DNA of 10,060 nt, taken from positions 1 to 10,060 of the forward strand of contig CABUDK010000041.1 in the NCBI GenBank assembly GCA_902490315.1, given 5' to 3'. Within the stretch, counting starts at the first letter, position 1; the number at the start of each line of letters is the position of its first letter. The translations under genes were made by a program, and so were the position numbers. Origin of the DNA: an uncultured Porphyromonas sp. (lineage in GTDB: Bacteria; Bacteroidota; Bacteroidia; Bacteroidales; Porphyromonadaceae). Positions 1-8,652 of this stretch are shown in pieces. The notes under the pieces are model-generated. The model saw only the letters and a list, made by a program, of their open reading frames with translations, did no database searches and had not been told where the DNA came from.

Positions 1-1429
1 GACGGAAGTCACTCAGATGATAGTCAAAGGAAGCGTAGCCACGTGAGATGCTCTTTAGCTTGTCATAGAAGTCGATGACGATCTCACCGAGAGGCAGATC
101 GAAGTAGATCTCGACACGATTACCACTGATGTACTCCTGCTTGATGAGGATACCGCGCTTGTCGAGACAGAGCGTCATGATAGGACCGATGTAGGCGGTA
201 TCTGTGATGATCGTGGCTCGTATGTACGGCTCCTCAATATGATCGATCTGCATCGGATCGGGTAGACCGGATGGGTTGTGCACCTCGGTCACGCCACCCT
301 TCTTGTCGTAAACAAGGTAGGAGACGTTAGGTACGGTCGTGATGACGTTCATATTGAACTCACGGTCGAGACGTTCCTGAACGATCTCCATGTGGAGCAG
401 ACCAAGGAAACCACAGCGAAAGCCGAAGCCTAGTGCTGCCGAGCTCTCAGGTGTAAAGGTGAGCGAAGCATCATTGAGTTGTAGCTTCTCGAGCGAAGCG
501 CGTAAGTCCTCAAAGTCTTCTGTGTCAATTGGGTAGACACCAGCGAAAACCATCGGCTTGACCTCCTCAAAGCCCGCGATAGCCTCTGAGGCGGGTCGCT
601 GTATGTGTGTGATCGTATCACCTACCTTGACCTCTTTGCTGGTCTTGATACCAGAGATGATGTAGCCCACGTCACCCGTGTTGACCCGATCTCTAGGCAT
701 CATGTCAAGCTTGAGCACGCCCACCTCATCGGCGTCGTACTCCATGCCTGTATTGATGAACTTGACCTTGTCTCCCTTGGCTATAGACCCGTTGACAATC
801 TTATAGTAGGCGATGATCCCACGGAAGGGGTTGAAGACGGAGTCAAAGATGAGCGCTTGTAGCGGAGCGTCGGGGTCTCCCACAGGGGCTGGCACACGCT
901 CTACGATGGCATCCAGGATCTCGTTGACACCTTGTCCCGTCTTACCACTGGCAAAGAGCACCTCGTCTGGATCTACTCCCAGCAGGCTGACGATCTGATC
1001 CTGTACCTCTTCGGGAGAAGCTCCAGGCAGGTCGATCTTGTTGACTACTGGTATGATCGTCAGGTCATGCTCGATCGCCATGTAGAGGTTGCTGATGGTC
1101 TGCGCCTGTATTCCTTGCGAAGCGTCTACGATGAGCAGTGCACCCTCACATGCAGCTATGGAGCGAGAGACCTCGTAGCTGAAGTCCACGTGTCCTGGCG
1201 TGTCGATCAGGTTGAGCGTGTACTCCACATCATCCTTAGTATAGGACATCTGTATGGCGTGGCTCTTGATCGTGATGCCACGCTCACGCTCTAGATCCAT
1301 ATTGTCTAGGACTTGATCCTGCAGATCTTTCTTTTGGACAGTACCTGTGTACTCCAGAAGGCGATCGGCGAGGGTACTCTTGCCGTGATCAATGTGGGCT
1401 ATGATACAAAAGTTACGTATGTGCTGCAT
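1..1429 (-). CDS. lepA: Elongation factor 4 (LepA) GTPase, N-terminal 476 codons, truncated by the window edge
   Basis: Reading the minus strand from the ATG at 1429-1427 gives an uninterrupted frame to the window edge, without its stop. The P-loop AHIDHGKST lies at residues 11-19. A RERGIT switch I motif, DTPGHVDF (G3) and NKIDL (G4) follow, so the whole GTP-binding domain is present. Domain II and the LepA-typical segment GFRCGFLGLLHMEIVQERL come next, and the visible part ends in the conserved SRGYASFDY region. LepA proteins are about 600 residues, so roughly the last 120, with the LepA-specific C-terminal domain, lie outside. LepA/EF4 is a ribosome-binding GTPase of the translation machinery; back-translocation of stalled ribosomes and a role in initiation or 30S assembly have both been proposed. 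It lies 110 bases downstream of yebC on the same strand. I saw no clear promoter in that gap, so cotranscription is possible. Identity is very secure. Confidence 0.98.
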   Translation of the reverse strand, partial: MQHIRNFCIIAHIDHGKSTLADRLLEYTGTVQKKDLQDQVLDNMDLERERGITIKSHAIQMSYTKDDVEYTLNLIDTPGHVDFSYEVSRSIAACEGALLIVDASQGIQAQTISNLYMAIEHDLTIIPVVNKIDLPGASPEEVQDQIVSLLGVDPDEVLFASGKTGQGVNEILDAIVERVPAPVGDPDAPLQALIFDSVFNPFRGIIAYYKIVNGSIAKGDKVKFINTGMEYDADEVGVLKLDMMPRDRVNTGDVGYIISGIKTSKEVKVGDTITHIQRPASEAIAGFEEVKPMVFAGVYPIDTEDFEDLRASLEKLQLNDASLTFTPESSAALGFGFRCGFLGLLHMEIVQERLDREFNMNVITTVPNVSYLVYDKKGGVTEVHNPSGLPDPMQIDHIEEPYIRATIITDTAYIGPIMTLCLDKRGILIKQEYISGNRVEIYFDLPLGEIVIDFYDKLKSISRGYASFDYHLSDFR

Positions 1430-1539
1430 GTGCTAAAGGGATTCGTGCGCTAAGTAAAGGGCAACAGTGCTACAGTCTATCTGCTGTAAGAAAGGAAATA
1501 AAAGGCGATGCGAAGCTGCGGGGAGGGTCGAGGAGCCGA

Positions 1540-2265
1540 TTACTCCTCTTCGTCCTCCATATTGGTGAAGACGTTCTGCACATCTTCGTCCTCTTCGAGT
1601 CTCTCGATGAGCTTGTTGAGCTCTTCGCGCTCCTCAGCTGTGACAGGACGTGTATCGTTGGGTACGCGGATGAACTCGACCGAGCTAATCTCAAATCCTA
1701 GTTCCTCGAGCTTGGCTTGGAGAGCACCATTCTGAGAGAAGTCGCCCTCGATGACCCACTCCTCCTCGTCTTGCTCTATATCCTCTACACCATAGTCGAT
1801 CAAGTCTAGGATCAGCTCCTCCTGGTCTATCTCTGTCTTGGGCTGGACGTGGAAGACGCATCGGTGGTCAAAGAGAAACTCCAAGCTACCAGTCGTACCG
1901 AGGTTGCCTCCGAACTTATTGAAATAGCTACGCACGTTGGCGACCGTGCGGGTCGTATTGTCTGTTGCTGTCTCTACAAAGATAGCGATGCCATGCGGAC
2001 CGTAGCCCTCATAGTTCATCTCCTTATAGTCAGTGTTGCTGTCCTTGTCGGTAGCTTTTTTGATAGCACGCTCTACGTTTTCCTTAGGCATGTTCTCCTT
2101 CTTTGCCGTCTGGACGAGGACGCGTAGTCGTGGGTTGGTGTCAGGATCGGGACCGCCAGCCTTAACGGCAATGGTGATCTCCTTGCCTAGCTTCGTGAAT
2201 ACACGAGCCATGTTGCCCCAACGCTTTAGTTTGCGTGCTTTACGATATTCAAATGCTCTTCCCAT
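1540..2265 (-). CDS. YebC/PmpR family protein
   Basis: The frame encodes 241 residues, the usual length for this family. It opens with MGRAFEYRKARKLKRWGNMA, a Bacteroidota form of the start, and continues with the family signatures AGGPDPDTNPRLR (about 37-49), NMPKENVERAIKKA (about 58-71) and YEGYGPHGIAIFVE (about 84-97). NKFGGNLGTTGSLEFLF follows near 115-131. The C-terminus is strongly acidic and ends NMEDEEE. YebC-type proteins were long annotated as transcriptional regulators; more recent work places members on the ribosome, helping translation through difficult sequences such as proline runs. Sitting between pheT and lepA, both translation genes, fits the ribosomal role. The start at 2265 is preferred because the family sequence begins exactly there. 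A hairpin-capable GAGGAG/CTCCTC pair spans the stop codon but lacks a T-tract. The family assignment is firm; the precise role in this organism is inferred. Confidence 0.96.
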   Translation of the reverse strand: MGRAFEYRKARKLKRWGNMARVFTKLGKEITIAVKAGGPDPDTNPRLRVLVQTAKKENMPKENVERAIKKATDKDSNTDYKEMNYEGYGPHGIAIFVETATDNTTRTVANVRSYFNKFGGNLGTTGSLEFLFDHRCVFHVQPKTEIDQEELILDLIDYGVEDIEQDEEEWVIEGDFSQNGALQAKLEELGFEISSVEFIRVPNDTRPVTAEEREELNKLIERLEEDEDVQNVFTNMEDEEE

Positions 2266-2332
2266 GATTGGATTGGATACTTAACTATGTTAGTTGATTT
2301 ATATGTCTGATGATTGGATTGTCTAGCCTAGT

Positions 2333-4822
2333 CTAGCGAAGCGTGGCGTGGTACTCCTGCTCGATGGCTTGCCAGATGCGCTTCATAGCGGCATCGATCT
2401 GTGCGTCTCGTAGAGTGCCCTTGTCGTCGCGTAGGTAGAAGCTCAAGGCGTAGCTCTTCTTGCCCTTAGGTAGCTCCTTGCCTGTGTAAACGTCAAAGAG
2501 CTCGATACGCTGAAGTAGCTTGCGCTCGGCCTTGCTGGCGGTGCGAGCTAATGCTTCGTAGGTGATATCGTTGTCGATAAGGAGAGCTAGGTCACGCTTC
2601 ACCGTTGGGTACTTGCTCAGCTCCGTGCTGACCACCTTGTGCTGTAGCAGATGCGCCATCAATGTGTCGCTGTATAGCTCAGCGTAGTAGACAGGCTGCT
2701 TGATGTCGCACTTGGTGAGCCAATAGTTGCTCACGACACCTACGTAGGCGAGGCTCTTGCCCTCTCTATCGGTATAGCAGACCACCTCGCTCCATAGGTC
2801 ATGGCACTCGGCGGGTGTAGTCACCGAGTAGTCTTCTGTCGTAAAGCCCATGTGCGCTAGAAGCTTCTCGACCACCCCTCGTAGCATGTAGGGAGAGGTA
2901 GCTTCGCCTGGGGTCGTCCAGCTGTTTGGCATGAGCGTGCCCGAGAGCCACAATCCTAGTCTGTGAGCCTGGGTGTACTGGTCTAGGGGCGTAGCCGCCT
3001 GGTCGTTTTGCTTGTAGCGGTAGACGTTGCCCCACTCATAGAGTGCGCAGTAGGGTTGCTTGCGGTGCACATTGTCAGAGATCGTCTCTAGACCGCCCAC
3101 GAGGAGGGTGGGGCGTAGTACATTGAGCTCTTGGCTCAGCGGATTCTCTACCGGTACTAGTTGGTTAGGATCAAAAGCCTTTTGTCCCTCAAAGTATTGT
3201 CGAGAGGTGAGCGAATTGTTCAATATCTCTCGATAGCCAAAGCCAGTGAGTAGCTCCGAAAGCTTGAGCTGAGCATGATAAATATGGTCTTGGTCGCTCT
3301 GCTTAGAGAGACTCGCATGCACATAGCCCGATAGCGGGACAGCGTTGTAGCCGTAGATGCGTAGTACCTCCTCGACGACATCTACTGGACGTGTCACATC
3401 GTAGCGATAGCGAGGCACAGAGATGGCAAAAGCATCATCCTCCACAGCCTTAGGAGACATCTCTAGAGCCTCTAAAATGAGTTGTAGCTGGTCAGCCGTC
3501 AGTTCACGACCGATAGCCCGAGAGACATAGTCCGTAGAGATCGTCAACTCTACGGGATCAAGGTGCATACGATAGTGATCCACCGTCTCTTCTGCTAACT
3601 TTCCCCCGCAAATCTCCAAAATGAGCGATACAGCACGCTGGAGCGCCCAGTCGGTCGCCTCGGGATCTAGCCCACGCTCGAAGCGGAAGGAGGAGTCGGT
3701 GCTCAGTCCGTGGCTTCTAGCAGCTCGACGTGTGATCGTCGGATTGAAGTTCGCGGCCTCTATAAATATGTCTGTCGTCTCCATCGTCACGCCCGAGTCG
3801 AGTCCACCCATCACACCACCTATGCAGAGCGGTGTGAGCTGGCTGTCGCAGATCATATTCTCCATACCTGTGAGCTTATGCTCTACGCCATCCAAGGTGG
3901 TAAAAGGCGTGCCAGCAGGTAGATGAGCTATGCGCAGCTGACCGCCAGCGATCTTCTGAGCGTCAAAAGCGTGTAGTGGCTGTCCGATCTCGTGCAAGAC
4001 GAAGTTGGTCACATCTACCACCGCATTGATCGGACGCTGCCCGATGCTTTGGAGTCGCTCCTTGAGCCAGTCGGGACTCTCGACGCACTTCAGACCACGT
4101 ATCGTCACTCCCTGATAGCGGGGGCAGTCCTCAGCGGAAACCTCCATCTCGACCTGTATAGCAGGAACCTTCGCATCGACTGCCTGAGGCTTCGTCAGGG
4201 TAGGACGCTCTGCGCGGATGACCTTACCCTCACGATAGGAGTAGTAAGCCGCGAGGTCGCGCGCTACGCCATAGTGCGAGGTTGCATCGACGCGGTTAGG
4301 CGTTATGTCTATCTCTATGACGGTGTCACTGGCTAGGTCAAAGTAGTCAGCCGCCGGTGTCCCAGGCTTCACCGTCTCATCGTCTAGCACCCAAATGCCA
4401 GAGCTGTCGGCTCCCATACCTATCTCGACTTGCGAGCAAATCATACCCATACTAGGCTCGCCACGTAGCTTGGACTTCTTGATCTTAAAAGACTCGCCAT
4501 CGGGCCCGTATAGAGTCGTGCCGACAGTTGCGACGATGACCGTTTGGCCTGCAGCCACGTTAGGTGCTCCACAAACAATCTGCACAGGCTCCTCCTCGCC
4601 GAGATCGACCGTGCAGACGTGCAGGTGATCGGAGTTAGGGTGGGGAATGCAAGTGAGGGTACGCCCTAAGACGACACCACGCAGACCGCCTCGTACCGAC
4701 TCGGTCTCCTCGATGCCAGCCACTTCGAGACCGATGGATGTGAGCGTCTCCGCCACTTCATTTGGATTATAACCCTCTAGACGAGGTAGGTATTGCTGTA
4801 ACCAGTTGAAAGATATATTCAT
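2333..4822 (-). CDS. pheT: Phenylalanine--tRNA ligase beta subunit
   Basis: The product is 829 residues, normal for the bacterial beta subunit. The first 40 residues (MNISFNWLQQYL) are typical. An EMAP/OB-fold tRNA-binding domain covers about 42-155, including HPNSDHLHVC and SKLRGEPSMGMICS. The B3/B4 region (about 220-390) carries the amino-acid editing site and includes VVDVTNFVLHEIGQPLHAFD and GVMGG. The B5 domain (about 412-490) contains YRYDVTRPVDVVEEVLRIYGYN. A catalytic-like core follows (about 500-700), and a C-terminal FDX-ACB anticodon-binding domain (about 735-828) begins KYPTVKRDLALLID. In the cytoplasm it pairs with PheS as an alpha2-beta2 enzyme that charges tRNA-Phe with phenylalanine. 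pheS is not adjacent here: mscS lies upstream, so the two subunits are encoded apart, or pheS lies outside the window. The gaps of 62 bases to mscS and 67 to yebC allow cotranscription. No frameshift or missing domain is seen. Confidence 0.99.
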   Translation of the reverse strand: MNISFNWLQQYLPRLEGYNPNEVAETLTSIGLEVAGIEETESVRGGLRGVVLGRTLTCIPHPNSDHLHVCTVDLGEEEPVQIVCGAPNVAAGQTVIVATVGTTLYGPDGESFKIKKSKLRGEPSMGMICSQVEIGMGADSSGIWVLDDETVKPGTPAADYFDLASDTVIEIDITPNRVDATSHYGVARDLAAYYSYREGKVIRAERPTLTKPQAVDAKVPAIQVEMEVSAEDCPRYQGVTIRGLKCVESPDWLKERLQSIGQRPINAVVDVTNFVLHEIGQPLHAFDAQKIAGGQLRIAHLPAGTPFTTLDGVEHKLTGMENMICDSQLTPLCIGGVMGGLDSGVTMETTDIFIEAANFNPTITRRAARSHGLSTDSSFRFERGLDPEATDWALQRAVSLILEICGGKLAEETVDHYRMHLDPVELTISTDYVSRAIGRELTADQLQLILEALEMSPKAVEDDAFAISVPRYRYDVTRPVDVVEEVLRIYGYNAVPLSGYVHASLSKQSDQDHIYHAQLKLSELLTGFGYREILNNSLTSRQYFEGQKAFDPNQLVPVENPLSQELNVLRPTLLVGGLETISDNVHRKQPYCALYEWGNVYRYKQNDQAATPLDQYTQAHRLGLWLSGTLMPNSWTTPGEATSPYMLRGVVEKLLAHMGFTTEDYSVTTPAECHDLWSEVVCYTDREGKSLAYVGVVSNYWLTKCDIKQPVYYAELYSDTLMAHLLQHKVVSTELSKYPTVKRDLALLIDNDITYEALARTASKAERKLLQRIELFDVYTGKELPKGKKSYALSFYLRDDKGTLRDAQIDAAMKRIWQAIEQEYHATLR

Positions 4823-4884
4823 ACGAATCAGACATAGGCTCTCTAGGAGCCGATGAATAGAGTTATAAAGCGAGACAGAAGAGA

Positions 4885-5817
4885 CTAGTCGTGAGACTCA
4901 GTCTCTTTCTCTTTATTATTATATGGAGTGCTGTTACGCAGCTCAACCTTGGAGTATGGACGTGGGAAGCCTTCGCCAGCAAAGAGCTCGGTAGCTCTAC
5001 CGTTGAAGTCCCAGAAGAGATCCCACATATCCGCATTAGCGCACCATACACGGATCATGATCGTGTAGTTGCTCTCCGTCATATCCGAGATTACGGCTAG
5101 CACGCCTTGATCCTGTAGGATGCGTGGATCCTTGAGTAGCTCCGCCAGGAGGATGCTCTTAGCACGCTCGAATGGCACGTCGTAGTCCACGAGAAACTTC
5201 CACTGACACCGTCTAGTGGACATCTCGGAGGTGTTTTTGATCACGTTAGTGCTCAGATTACCATTGGGGAGGTAGATCTTCGTATTGTCCGTAGTCGTGA
5301 TAGAGGTGTGGAAGATACCGATATCCTGTACCGTACCCTCTACATCTTGATAGATGATGTAGTCGCCAATGCGGAAGGGGTGCGTGATCAGGATGATAGC
5401 TCCACCCGCAAAGTTCTGCAGCTGCCCTGAGAGTGCCATACCAATGGCCACACCGAGAGAGGCGAGCAATGCGGCAAAGGATACCGCAGCAAAGCCCAGG
5501 ATATTGATCACCACGATAATCAGTACGATCCAAAGACCAGCACGAGCTATCGATCGGATGAAGTGTCGCAAGCCAAGCGCCTCGACACGCCTATCAAGGA
5601 GTCGAGTGACGCCCTTCATGATAAGACCTATCAGCCAGCGACCTACATAAAATATTAGGATAGCTAGCAGTACGCGGATACCTATGTCAAGTGCTTTATC
5701 GACCCATGATCCGAGCGTGTCGGCTAGGTTAAAGTTGACGATACTATCGACGATCTCCTCCTTGGTGAGAGCCGTTGAGTCGGGGAGGATAATGTTTTCT
5801 GGATTTATCTCAGGCAT
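4885..5817 (-). CDS. mscS: MscS-family small-conductance mechanosensitive channel
   Basis: From the ATG at 5817 the product has 310 residues, close to E. coli MscS (286). A polar N-terminal stretch of about 40 residues is followed by hydrophobic helices at about 45-70 and 88-112. The pore-lining TM3 (about 113-142) shows the family's glycine/alanine-packed pattern SLGVAIGMALSGQLQNFAGG, and then PFRIGDYI leads into the beta domain with its VQDIGIF and IYLPNGNL motifs. The C-terminal alpha/beta domain runs to about 290. Such channels sit in the inner membrane as heptamers and open on membrane tension, releasing solutes during hypo-osmotic shock. An in-frame ATG at 5862 would add 15 polar residues, but it would leave only a few bases of leader after the TACCTTTG promoter element at 5884-5877, so 5817 is preferred. 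It is the first gene of the leftward block. The symbol is the family name; paralogues may exist elsewhere. Confidence 0.95.
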   Translation of the reverse strand: MPEINPENIILPDSTALTKEEIVDSIVNFNLADTLGSWVDKALDIGIRVLLAILIFYVGRWLIGLIMKGVTRLLDRRVEALGLRHFIRSIARAGLWIVLIIVVINILGFAAVSFAALLASLGVAIGMALSGQLQNFAGGAIILITHPFRIGDYIIYQDVEGTVQDIGIFHTSITTTDNTKIYLPNGNLSTNVIKNTSEMSTRRCQWKFLVDYDVPFERAKSILLAELLKDPRILQDQGVLAVISDMTESNYTIMIRVWCANADMWDLFWDFNGRATELFAGEGFPRPYSKVELRNSTPYNNKEKETESHD

Positions 5818-5876
5818 ACGTTTCTGTTTCGTTGGTGCTGTCGCTCTTATTTGCGATAGCACTCAGTTAGCAGAGC

Positions 5877-5884
5877 CAAAGGTA
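5877..5884 (-). promoter_or_regulatory. Probable -7 promoter element for mscS
   Basis: The minus strand reads TACCTTTG here, a full match to the Bacteroidota -7 consensus TAnnTTTG. It lies about 60 bases before the preferred mscS start at 5817. No matching TTTG box was found at the usual 19-21 base distance upstream, so only the -7 half is supported. Confidence 0.4.
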
Positions 5885-5942
5885 CAAAAAAGCGACAACT
5901 TGACTCCACTGCAAAGCATCACTTAGATCTAGCTATAAGATA

Positions 5943-5957
5943 CAACTAGTTCATATT
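5943..5957. promoter_or_regulatory. Operator-like motif shared with the tetR leader
   Basis: The sequence CAACTAGTTCATATT contains the perfect 8-base palindrome AACTAGTT. It matches 14 of 15 bases of the motif at 9134-9148, directly upstream of tetR. It lies about 60 bases upstream of the mscS -7 element and about 250 bases upstream of the outer-membrane gene, so it could serve either. The similarity is observed; the regulatory role is inferred. A partial match inside pheT (11 bases, near 3156-3166) shows that shorter matches arise by chance. Confidence 0.35.
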
Positions 5958-6205
5958 GAGCTAGATGTTTATGAAAGCAATGACTCGTAAGGAGCTAACG
6001 ACAGTTTGTTCTAGTCGGATAGATGATTTTAGTCAGAGAAAAAAGATGTTAGGCACTGCCATTTGTGCTTTTTGTAACTTCGCACGCAAAGGTCGATTGA
6101 CCTTGCGAAAACAGATTAGAGTCAAGTTATCTACACAAGAAGTTGTAGGTTATCTCTGCTTTACTCCTGAGAAGAAGCAATTACGACACATACACACGAT
6201 ACACT
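5958..6205 (+). other. Gene-free leader region upstream of the outer-membrane protein gene, with a hairpin at 6085-6107
   Basis: This stretch holds no convincing gene. An open frame from 5965 runs through it and on into the barrel gene in another frame, but it has no recognisable domain and is probably incidental. The clearest structure is an inverted repeat: CGCAAAGGTC at 6085-6094, the loop GATT, and GACCTTGCG at 6099-6107, which is nine base pairs with one bulged A and no T-tract, so not a terminator. TAACTTCG at 6075-6082 resembles a Bacteroidota -7 element just ahead of the hairpin, but it lacks a properly spaced TTTG box. The barrel gene promoter is therefore not securely located. Confidence 0.4.
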
Positions 6206-8620
6206 ATGCGACATACACGAACGATCAAGAGGCTACTACACCTAGCCATCGGACTAATCCTGTGGAGCCTCATCGCTTCAGCACAGACGAGTGGGGGAGC
6301 CATCACGGGAACTATTAGAAATGCTGAGGGGGTGCTCGAGGGAGCCTCCGTCTTCCTCGTGAAGGACCGAGAGACACAGGAGATCGTGCAGTTTGCAGTG
6401 AGCGATGCTGCGGGGCGCTTTACGATGCGTGCGCCTGCTGGGAACTATATCTTCGGCGTGAGCTACCTCGGCTATGCGATGCACACGGAGGAGATTAGCC
6501 TCACGGCTGAGCCGCTTGACCTGGGGACCATTACCCTTGAGACAAGTGCCGAGGAACTGCAGACGGTGGTCGTGCGGGGGCAGATCGTTGGGGTGCGAAC
6601 GCAGCCCGACGGCTTTACGGTCGATGTACGCGAGATACGAGAGCGCAGCAACGATGCCTTAGACTTGCTCAAGCATATACCGAAGGTGCAGGTGAAGGGT
6701 AACCAGCTCGGTATCCTAGGCAAGGAGCAGGTCTTGGTCAAGATAGGCAACGTCTTGCAGCGGGTCGATGCCTCGGAGATTGCCGGTCTCCTCAAGGGTT
6801 ATGATGCGGGGCTGATAGACCGTGTGGAGGTCATCACGCAACCACCACTCAGGTACGACCCCGACGGCAATACGGCGATGATTATCCTGCACACCTCCTC
6901 CCTCTTTAAGGAGTATATGGGCGGGGTGATTGGCACGGAAGGCATGTATGCCAACAAGGATAGCTATCGCTACGGAGGCTACGGCTCACTGCTTTACAAT
7001 CGGCGAGGACTCTTCGCATCGATAGCCCCTTCGATCAATTTCAACGGCTCGGACAATCTAGAGGATGTCACCTACGAGGCGAAAGATTATCGCTACCGCA
7101 CTTACACCCCCTCGGTGGGGCGCTATGACTATATGGGTGTGCGTGGCACGCTACAATACGCCTACGGGGAGAAAAGCCTGCTGGGCGTGGCGCTCTCGTG
7201 GAATAGGAAGAAGTACCATAACATCTTCGAGAGTCAGGAGACGACCACGCAGCCGGGTACCCCAGAGCGGGTCGTGGAGAATAGCAACGGCTACCTAGCT
7301 ACCGAGCCACGCATCACAGCGACCGCTTACTGGGAGGCAACCTTCGGGGAGCGGGGCGGACAGCTCTGGAGTGAGCTATCTTACTTTAACCTAACGAATG
7401 ACTCGCAGACGACTTACGTAGGTCAGGAATTGCCACAGAGCGACCCTTTCTTAGCTTATAGTGAAGAGCGGGACCTGCGTACCTCGGGGGCGCATCTGAG
7501 TAGCGACTACGCTATTTATCTAGATAGTGACAACCGCTACCTCTTAGAGACTGGTCTCAAGGGGGCTTGGAGTAGCTCCGCCAACCACCGAGCGCACAAC
7601 GATGCGGTGAGTCCGTACCCGCTCATACAGCAGCGCAACGACATCGTCTGGCAGGAGTGGAGCCTCTCGCCTTACGTCAGCGGTACGCTTCGCCTGAGCG
7701 AACAGTGGTGGATGCGCCTAGGGGTGCGCTACCTCGGGGTCAAGTCGCACCTAGCACAGCAGGGGCAAGCGACGACCACAATCCCTGAGCTAGACCGCTA
7801 TGACGATGCTTGGCTCCCGATGCTACACACCAGCTACACCCCCTCGTCGAGGCATCAGCTGACGCTCACGGTCAATAGCTCCATCGTGGAACCTAAGTTT
7901 AGAGATCTCAACCCCTTCGTCTGGCAGGTCAACGAGCGCACCTTTTACAAGGGGAATGCGCAGCTTCGTCCTGAGCTACGCTACCTGCTGGGTGTCGGCT
8001 ATACTTTCGACCAAGCTCTATCTATCCGCGGACGCTTGCGGAGAGGGCTGCGGCTGATGACTCCTATCTCGACTCTGCAGGGCGAGCGGGTCTACACGCA
8101 GATGGAGAATGCGCAAAACAGTCTCTTCCTAGGAGCTGAGGCGGGCTACTACTTCGACAAGCTCCGCTGGATGAGTGCCAACGTTGAGGCATACTACGGC
8201 AGAAGCATTTATACCTCCACATTACCACAGCTCCCGTCTAAGATGACAGGCAGTGAATGGGGTGTCAGTGGCTACCTGGACTTTACCTTCAACGAGAGCC
8301 GCACTTGGACCGGCTTCCTCTCGGGCGAGTACACAGGACGGCAGAAGACGACGGTCGTCACGCTAGAGCCGCAGTACAACGTGGGGCTAGGTATGAGCTA
8401 CTTCCTCTTGAATAGACGGCTCGCACTCTCCATCGCTGGACTAAACCTCCTCTCCTCGAACTACAAAGGGGTGAGCCAGTACGACGGCTACAGCGTCTCC
8501 TTCGACAATCGCTACGACGTTCCGACGCTCTACATATCGATCTCCTACAAGTTCTCCAACGGCAAGGACGCCTCTTCCACCCGCAGCCAAGGCGCACGAG
8601 ACATCGAGCGTCGCTTCTAA
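6206..8620 (+). CDS. TonB-dependent-receptor-like outer-membrane beta-barrel protein
   Basis: The 804-residue product starts with a signal peptide: a basic MRHTRTIKR followed by a hydrophobic core, with likely cleavage after IASA near residue 26. Residues about 32-112 form a carboxypeptidase-regulatory-like beta-sandwich (GAITGTIRNAEGVLEGASVF ... FGVSYLGY), common at the N-terminus of Bacteroidota outer-membrane transporters. A short ELQTVVVRG segment follows at about 117-125, then a plug-like region to about 228 with IPKVQVKGN and LIDRVEVITQPPLRYDPDGN. The rest, about 235-804, alternates aromatic-rich beta strands and fits the outer membrane protein beta-barrel family (OMP_b-brl_3). It probably sits in the outer membrane and takes part in transport, but the substrate cannot be read from sequence. 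No SusD-like partner is adjacent, which argues against a classical polysaccharide utilisation locus. The end, QGARDIERRF, recurs as a relic after tetR. It ends about 170 bases before a strong terminator. Confidence 0.9.
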   Translation: MRHTRTIKRLLHLAIGLILWSLIASAQTSGGAITGTIRNAEGVLEGASVFLVKDRETQEIVQFAVSDAAGRFTMRAPAGNYIFGVSYLGYAMHTEEISLTAEPLDLGTITLETSAEELQTVVVRGQIVGVRTQPDGFTVDVREIRERSNDALDLLKHIPKVQVKGNQLGILGKEQVLVKIGNVLQRVDASEIAGLLKGYDAGLIDRVEVITQPPLRYDPDGNTAMIILHTSSLFKEYMGGVIGTEGMYANKDSYRYGGYGSLLYNRRGLFASIAPSINFNGSDNLEDVTYEAKDYRYRTYTPSVGRYDYMGVRGTLQYAYGEKSLLGVALSWNRKKYHNIFESQETTTQPGTPERVVENSNGYLATEPRITATAYWEATFGERGGQLWSELSYFNLTNDSQTTYVGQELPQSDPFLAYSEERDLRTSGAHLSSDYAIYLDSDNRYLLETGLKGAWSSSANHRAHNDAVSPYPLIQQRNDIVWQEWSLSPYVSGTLRLSEQWWMRLGVRYLGVKSHLAQQGQATTTIPELDRYDDAWLPMLHTSYTPSSRHQLTLTVNSSIVEPKFRDLNPFVWQVNERTFYKGNAQLRPELRYLLGVGYTFDQALSIRGRLRRGLRLMTPISTLQGERVYTQMENAQNSLFLGAEAGYYFDKLRWMSANVEAYYGRSIYTSTLPQLPSKMTGSEWGVSGYLDFTFNESRTWTGFLSGEYTGRQKTTVVTLEPQYNVGLGMSYFLLNRRLALSIAGLNLLSSNYKGVSQYDGYSVSFDNRYDVPTLYISISYKFSNGKDASSTRSQGARDIERRF

Positions 8621-8652
8621 CCTACGAGTAGCCCGATGTCGTGACGCACGGT

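Noticed and set aside
605..1294. Two plus-strand open frames (605-862 and 932-1294)
   Set aside because: They lie entirely opposite lepA, whose minus-strand translation matches the family throughout; they are shadows of its codon pattern.
1530..1548. GAGGAG/CTCCTC hairpin across the yebC stop codon
   Set aside because: A six-base stem without a T-tract, and the CTCCTC part encodes the acidic tail; not a convincing terminator.
2283..2295. Small dyad AACTA-tgt-TAGTT between yebC and pheT
   Set aside because: Only five base pairs, with no T-tract and no further support as operator or terminator.
2264..2321. Direct repeat ATGATTGGATTG at 2264-2275 and 2310-2321
   Set aside because: A 12-base repeat of low complexity flanking a short gap, with no sign of an insertion or attachment site.
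3156..3166. Partial copy of the operator-like motif (ACTAGTTGGTT) inside pheT
   Set aside because: It lacks the complete AACTAGTT palindrome and lies in conserved coding sequence (the NQLVP codons); probably chance.
5965..6318. Plus-strand open frame of 117 codons ahead of and overlapping the barrel gene
   Set aside because: No recognisable domain, biased composition, and it overlaps the barrel gene's signal-peptide region in another frame. Not enough to call a gene.
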